From Entonaema liquescens (lineage: Eukaryota > Ascomycota > Sordariomycetes > Xylariales > Xylariaceae), in assembly GCA_902805475.1 (NCBI GenBank), contig CADCSX010000008.1, positions 806,001 to 870,000 of the forward strand: a stretch of DNA of 64,000 nucleotides, read 5' to 3'. The notes below the pieces were generated by a model. That model made no database searches and had not been told where the DNA came from. It saw nothing but the letters and a program-made list of their open reading frames with translations. Positions 60,007 through 64,000 of this stretch are shown one piece after another; the first letter of the stretch is position 1, and each line of letters begins with the position of its first letter. Made by a program: the position numbers and the translations under genes.

Positions 60007-62459
60007 GATCTCGTGCTATGCGATGATTCAACTTTTTTTTTTCCCCAAAATATCATGAGAACACAACACAAGAGAACGAGCCCTGCGGTCCGAGCCAAGG
60101 GGGTATAAATGGCTGAGGGTTGGAATGAAGAAAGGAGGTAACAAAGAGGGAGTAGGCCCGAGTCTTATACTAAGTCTGCTAAGTCTACTAAGTCTAGATG
60201 TTACGGTATGTGAACCAGACAGGGGGACTTCGGGTTTGTAGCAACCCGCTACAGAAGGCGAATATTTGTCACCTGCATAAGCCATATCTACTAGATCGGT
60301 ACCGGGCGAGAGTCAAAGCTTGGAAGGTAATTCATTATTCAACCGCCAGAACAGGGATATCATGCCTGTACGTTATGCGTGTAAGTTAGGTGTGTGTGGA
60401 TGTGAACATACATATGTGGCTTGGTAGCTTAAACCAACACCGAAACAGCCAACCTTTGCTTGTAGTCTTATCAACATGTATCATGTATCATGTATCAACT
60501 ATCAACCTTGGGATGCGCGGTGGTTTTGCGGCTCGCAAGTTTATTGGGGTCGCGGATTAATCTCTGTTGCCATCCAACAGGACGGGGTTGTTAAGCGTGT
60601 AAGCGTGTTCGGTATGCAAGCTAAGGGTCTCTGCAATGCAACTCTGATGATCACAGACTGTAAGCACGAGGATCCCAGGTCTCACCTCCAGTAGCCCATG
60701 TGGCACAGATTGAACATCACGAATATGTTACCCCAGATAGCTCATATGATAGAGCGCTTAGACAGTCTCCTAATCAGGATTAGAAACTTGTCCGGTGAGG
60801 GAGAGAAACGTTACCAGTTAGGTTAGAATCCTAGATCAACAACTACTTACTAGTGCCCTGTTCTATGCGGTACTTGGTCGACATAGCGGATACTTTGATA
60901 ATTAGGGAAATAGATGACCTTCCGAAAGGGGTAACAGATCTACAGGTCCAAGAAGATACGACCAAAGAAAGCAGGATTAGGGAAGAGGAGAACGGGCCGT
61001 AAACAATATAGAAAAGTAGTGGGGATTTTAATGTTCGGTGTCTTGTGACCAAGACACAAGTAAAATCTGCTTGATGGAGTGTTAGGTCAAGGGTTGGACA
61101 GGAAATACCAGGAAATATTTGCGATTGGGGTTCTTTTGTCTTAGACTAAGAACTTGTGCAGGGAACTTGTGCTGGGGACTCGTGCTTAAGGGATATGAGG
61201 GATAGGTGGGACATTGGTTGTTGGAAGTACAGGCGGAAGATTAAAATAACCCGAGGAATTTAAACTATGTGCTATGAGGTCAGGGCATATTCTCCTACAT
61301 ACACTACATACACAAGCAATTACTAGGGCTGTTAGTGCGATGTATTAACGGTGTTGTTGGTAAGTTACCGACATTGGTGGCTTCTATGGGATCCAACGTT
61401 ACTGGACGAGTGCCTGAATCCCTTTGACCCCCGCGCTGTTTAGCGCTGCCGCCCAAACCCCAATTATTTTAATTAAGCTCCGATTACCTTACCCCAAATT
61501 CAAGATCGGATTCGGCATCTCGTAGGCAAGCTTTGTCGAGGTGAGGATTAACTCACCTCTTATCTAAGCTCATGTGCGGGGAACCCATGTGAAAAAAAAG
61601 GGGGGACACAAGGGATAGAGGGGCACAAACCGCCGAAATTAAAGATTCGGATTCTCCCAGGTACCGATCGACGATGGGCTCACCTACATCTAAATGACCT
61701 TATACGTAGGAGGTACTTACAGCTCATCATGAAACTCCAGCTGAACTATTATGTTGTACATACTTAATCTGCACAAGTCAAAGGAGAGCACACGACGTGT
61801 CGTATATGCATCATTCATCATTACAGGTAAGCCAGCATATGTCTATATTATAGTTTCGATGCAGGGCCTTCTCTGATCCGATTCGTGCTGAACTTGACGT
61901 GTTACTCGTGATAATTTAACCAGGGATCTACCGTCTACCGCTACGAAGGGACCTGTCCAGGTCGTCATGCTTTGAAATCCGGATAAGGAATGGCTTAGCA
62001 TATTCCCGGAGAAGATCCCGGGAATCTTTGAGAAATTGTCCGCGGAATCTGCCCATCTGTTGTACCTGGTGGGTAATTCCTACGAGGATCTCCCGAGCTA
62101 AGAAAGACAAACATGATTGCAGATTGCAGGCAGATTGCAGCTAGACCGCCTCTAGCAAGATTTCCTGGGAAATCCGCCAAGTTGTCCCCCACTAGCGCCT
62201 TGCGTTATGAGGCAGTTCCGCCTTCTAATGATTGGCTACATTAGAGGATATATGACCTGATCAAGATCATCTGGGAATATGCATCGTGAACCACATGCCC
62301 TTCCTTACCGTGATACCTGCACATAAACGCCATAGTTTTCCACTTGGCTGTTCACTTGGCTATTCGAGTCGTACCCTCATATTCAAAAGGTAGCGCTTCT
62401 CGGGATGCTCCGAGTGGTAGAGCCAACCCGCCAAACTAGGCAGGTATCATCATCGTATA
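60007..62459. other. Long intergenic region
   Basis: About 2.45 kb without a supportable protein gene. It contains the tRNA-like remnant at 60731-60842 and a short GCAGATTGCA repeat (three partial copies near 62116-62140). Confidence 0.4.
60731..60842 (+). pseudogene. tRNA-like remnant (pol III A and B boxes)
   Basis: TAGCTCATATGATAGAGC at 60738-60755 fits a tRNA D-arm (A box; GCTC/GAGC pair). GGTTAGAATCC at 60821-60831 differs from the B-box consensus GGTTCGAATCC at one base and sits in a 4-5 bp T-stem. The parts between are too long and the acceptor ends do not pair, so no functional tRNA is proposed. It may be a tRNA pseudogene or the head of a tRNA-derived SINE. Confidence 0.4.
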
Positions 62460-63692
62460 CTATCCCTTATCCCTGAGTCTTGCTAGTGCCGCGGCTATTC
62501 CCTCACTCAGTTTGTCTTCCTCGCGCTCTTTCGAAGTTGAGCTAGACGGCTGTTCTTGCGTCATTGACTTCTTAGATTCTTCAATAGCCGCCGCAAGCAT
62601 CGCTTCCTCATCATACTCATCTATAGCGGTATCCCGACCTTGATGGTCCTGTCTGGGCTCTGAAGGTGATCCACGTTCTCGCTGCGGAGTAGTGCTGTCT
62701 CGAGATAGGCTCGCCGATACACGAGGCATATCCCTAAGCGGCACCCGGCCCAACGGAATAGCTTTATCGGCAGCACTGTTACTCTCGTCAACAACGCGTC
62801 TCTTAGCTGCGTGTTGAACCCGGAACGGCTCCTCCACAACGCTACACCATCTCTTGACTTTCTTCTCTCCCCAGCCGTTAATGACAGCGACTTGCTCGGG
62901 GTCGGCATTAATCGCATTTTTGAGGCTACCAAATGCGCTGACAAGAGATATAGCATCAGCTTTATTGATCCCTCTAGGTACCGTAACAAACTCGACGAGC
63001 TTCTCGGCGTAACTCGTAGCTTGTTGCCCCTTTATAGCGCTGAAATTCGCGTGCTCGTAAGACTTGTATAATTCGAGGTATCTTGCGGCCTCGGCAGCGG
63101 ACCAGCAAAGGATTACAGTGACATTGTTGATCAAGGAAGTCTTAGAGAGTTCGCGCAACGAATCTTCGTGGTTGGGTATATCGACCATGGTCAGGAGGAT
63201 GCGCAGATTGTATTTTCCCTGTAGATTGCGAATTCGCGTATAAATATACTCGGGATGCAGCCGATGATACTTTAGGCTTAGAAATAGGGCACATGTTGTT
63301 AAGCCTAGCCCATAGTCGGCTGGAATGTCACTGTACTCCCATGCTACTGAGCGTAAAGATGCTAGGACGGGGTTTCCTTTCTGACGTGGTGATACTAGAA
63401 TCGAAGAACCAGAGGAACGTTGTGGGAGAGCTTGAGGAGTTGGTTGGACGACCTTGGGCGCGGTCGAGCTAGAAACTGGGGGTGGTTTATCTAACCGTTG
63501 AGGCGTTGGCTGCTGTAGCTTTTGGGGAGTTGGTTGTTGGATTCTTTGGGGAACGGGTTGTTGAATACGGTTCGTGGGTTGAGATCTAGGTTGGGATCTC
63601 GCTTGACTAGAGCTAGTTGCAGCCGCAGAGGAGGCTAGTGCAGATATAAAATCCGCATCGGCGCCAAAGTCGTCATCATCATCCATTTTCAC
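62460..63692 (-). CDS. rad10: DNA repair endonuclease subunit Rad10/ERCC1 (Swi10)
   Basis: Single exon, 410 aa; the start may be Met1 or Met3. An acidic N-terminus precedes a Gln/Pro repeat region (QQPTPQ units, residues about 44-66 and 83-87). Next is the ERCC1 central domain: SILVSPRQKGNPVL (about 97-110), WEYSDIPADYGLG, TTCALFLSLKYHRLHPEYI, YNLRILLTMVDI and CWSAAEAARYLE. The tandem helix-hairpin-helix follows (TVPRGINKADAISLVSAFGSLKNAI, INGWGEKKVKRWCSVVEEPF). ERCC1 pairs with XPF/Rad1 to cut the 5' side in nucleotide excision repair and in recombination. The C-terminal extension ends with a UIM-like helix (361-375). Confidence 0.94.
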   Translation of the reverse strand: MKMDDDDDFGADADFISALASSAAATSSSQARSQPRSQPTNRIQQPVPQRIQQPTPQKLQQPTPQRLDKPPPVSSSTAPKVVQPTPQALPQRSSGSSILVSPRQKGNPVLASLRSVAWEYSDIPADYGLGLTTCALFLSLKYHRLHPEYIYTRIRNLQGKYNLRILLTMVDIPNHEDSLRELSKTSLINNVTVILCWSAAEAARYLELYKSYEHANFSAIKGQQATSYAEKLVEFVTVPRGINKADAISLVSAFGSLKNAINADPEQVAVINGWGEKKVKRWCSVVEEPFRVQHAAKRRVVDESNSAADKAIPLGRVPLRDMPRVSASLSRDSTTPQRERGSPSEPRQDHQGRDTAIDEYDEEAMLAAAIEESKKSMTQEQPSSSTSKEREEDKLSEGIAAALARLRDKG

Positions 63693-64000
63693 GATGTTTA
63701 TTCAAGAGGGAATCGTCTTGTTCTGAATCAGCGATTGATGATGCAGACAGCCAGCTTCATGAACAGTCTAGGCTAAATATGGCTTAGCGCCTGATGAAGA
63801 TCTGTGGGACCGGATAACGGGGTCCACATACACCTAGAGGGTGTTTTATTGCATAAGCTTGGAAATACTTATGGGGGGTAAGCATAAGTATCAACAATAC
63901 GTTTATAAAATATTAATTAACTTATCCTTATTTAAATTTAGCTTATAAATCGCTTTACAATATTTTTATAAATATTTAATAAATTTTAATAATTTTGTTT
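63693..64000. other. 5' flank of rad10 leading into A+T-rich DNA
   Basis: Composition drops to almost pure A+T from about 63900 to the window edge, like the margin of the other isochore. No gene is seen. Confidence 0.6.

Overview
The window reads as a nuclear contig of a filamentous ascomycete (Pezizomycotina, probably Sordariomycetes or a close relative). Protein genes are cut by short introns of about 50-120 bp with GT..AG ends and CTAAC/CTAAT-like branch sites, and the families are fungal: Dal5-type permease, Sec3 with a long proline-rich linker, GH47 mannosidase, Zn2Cys6 regulator, siderophore transporter. Compact gene-rich DNA alternates with almost pure A+T blocks, which suggests repeat-induced point mutation (RIP). 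I rebuilt exon structures by hand from reading-frame continuity, splice motifs and family conservation. Coordinates are therefore models, but nearly every junction keeps frame.

Layout: 0.5-2.2 kb Dal5-like permease; 2.9-4.2 kb HSL-type esterase (-); 5.2-10.1 kb full ABCC transporter; 11.9-13.4 kb PRISE-like NAD(P)-reductase (-); 15.5-16.3 kb small CCCH zinc-finger protein; 16.9-18.3 kb class I terpene synthase (-); 20.8-23.1 kb ten-exon sugar transporter (-); 24.8-26.5 kb iron-dependent alcohol dehydrogenase / hydroxyacid-oxoacid transhydrogenase (-), divergent from a P1/S58 peptidase at 27.3-28.5 kb; 29.2-33.5 kb exocyst SEC3; 33.9-38.7 kb three consecutive broken genes on the minus strand (carboxylesterase, siderophore transporter, Zn2Cys6 regulator); 38.7-44.6 kb an A+T block bounded by perfect 34-bp inverted repeats with TA at their outer ends; 44.7-46.5 kb amidohydrolase; 47.1-48.3 kb DUF1295 membrane reductase; 48.5-49.7 kb fructose-1,6-bisphosphatase (-); 49.7-52.9 kb mostly decayed DNA; 52.9-54.9 kb secreted, probably GPI-anchored S10 carboxypeptidase (-); 55.6-57.4 kb unrecognised membrane-anchored protein; 58.3-60.0 kb GH47 alpha-mannosidase (-); 62.5-63.7 kb Rad10/ERCC1 (-). 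The right edge enters another A+T-rich tract.

How the parts may work together: the ABCC pump, PRISE-like ene-reductase and terpene synthase at 5-18 kb could be a small terpenoid locus, although no P450 or prenyltransferase is seen. The dehydrogenase and S58 peptidase share a 766-bp promoter holding a perfect 20-bp palindrome built on CGG-N6-CCG, a Zn2Cys6-type operator. The dead regulator-transporter-esterase trio beside the inverted-repeat-bounded A+T block carries nonsense codons in CpA-to-TpA context, which fits RIP spreading into flanking genes. I see no CRISPR array, no rRNA and no certain tRNA.
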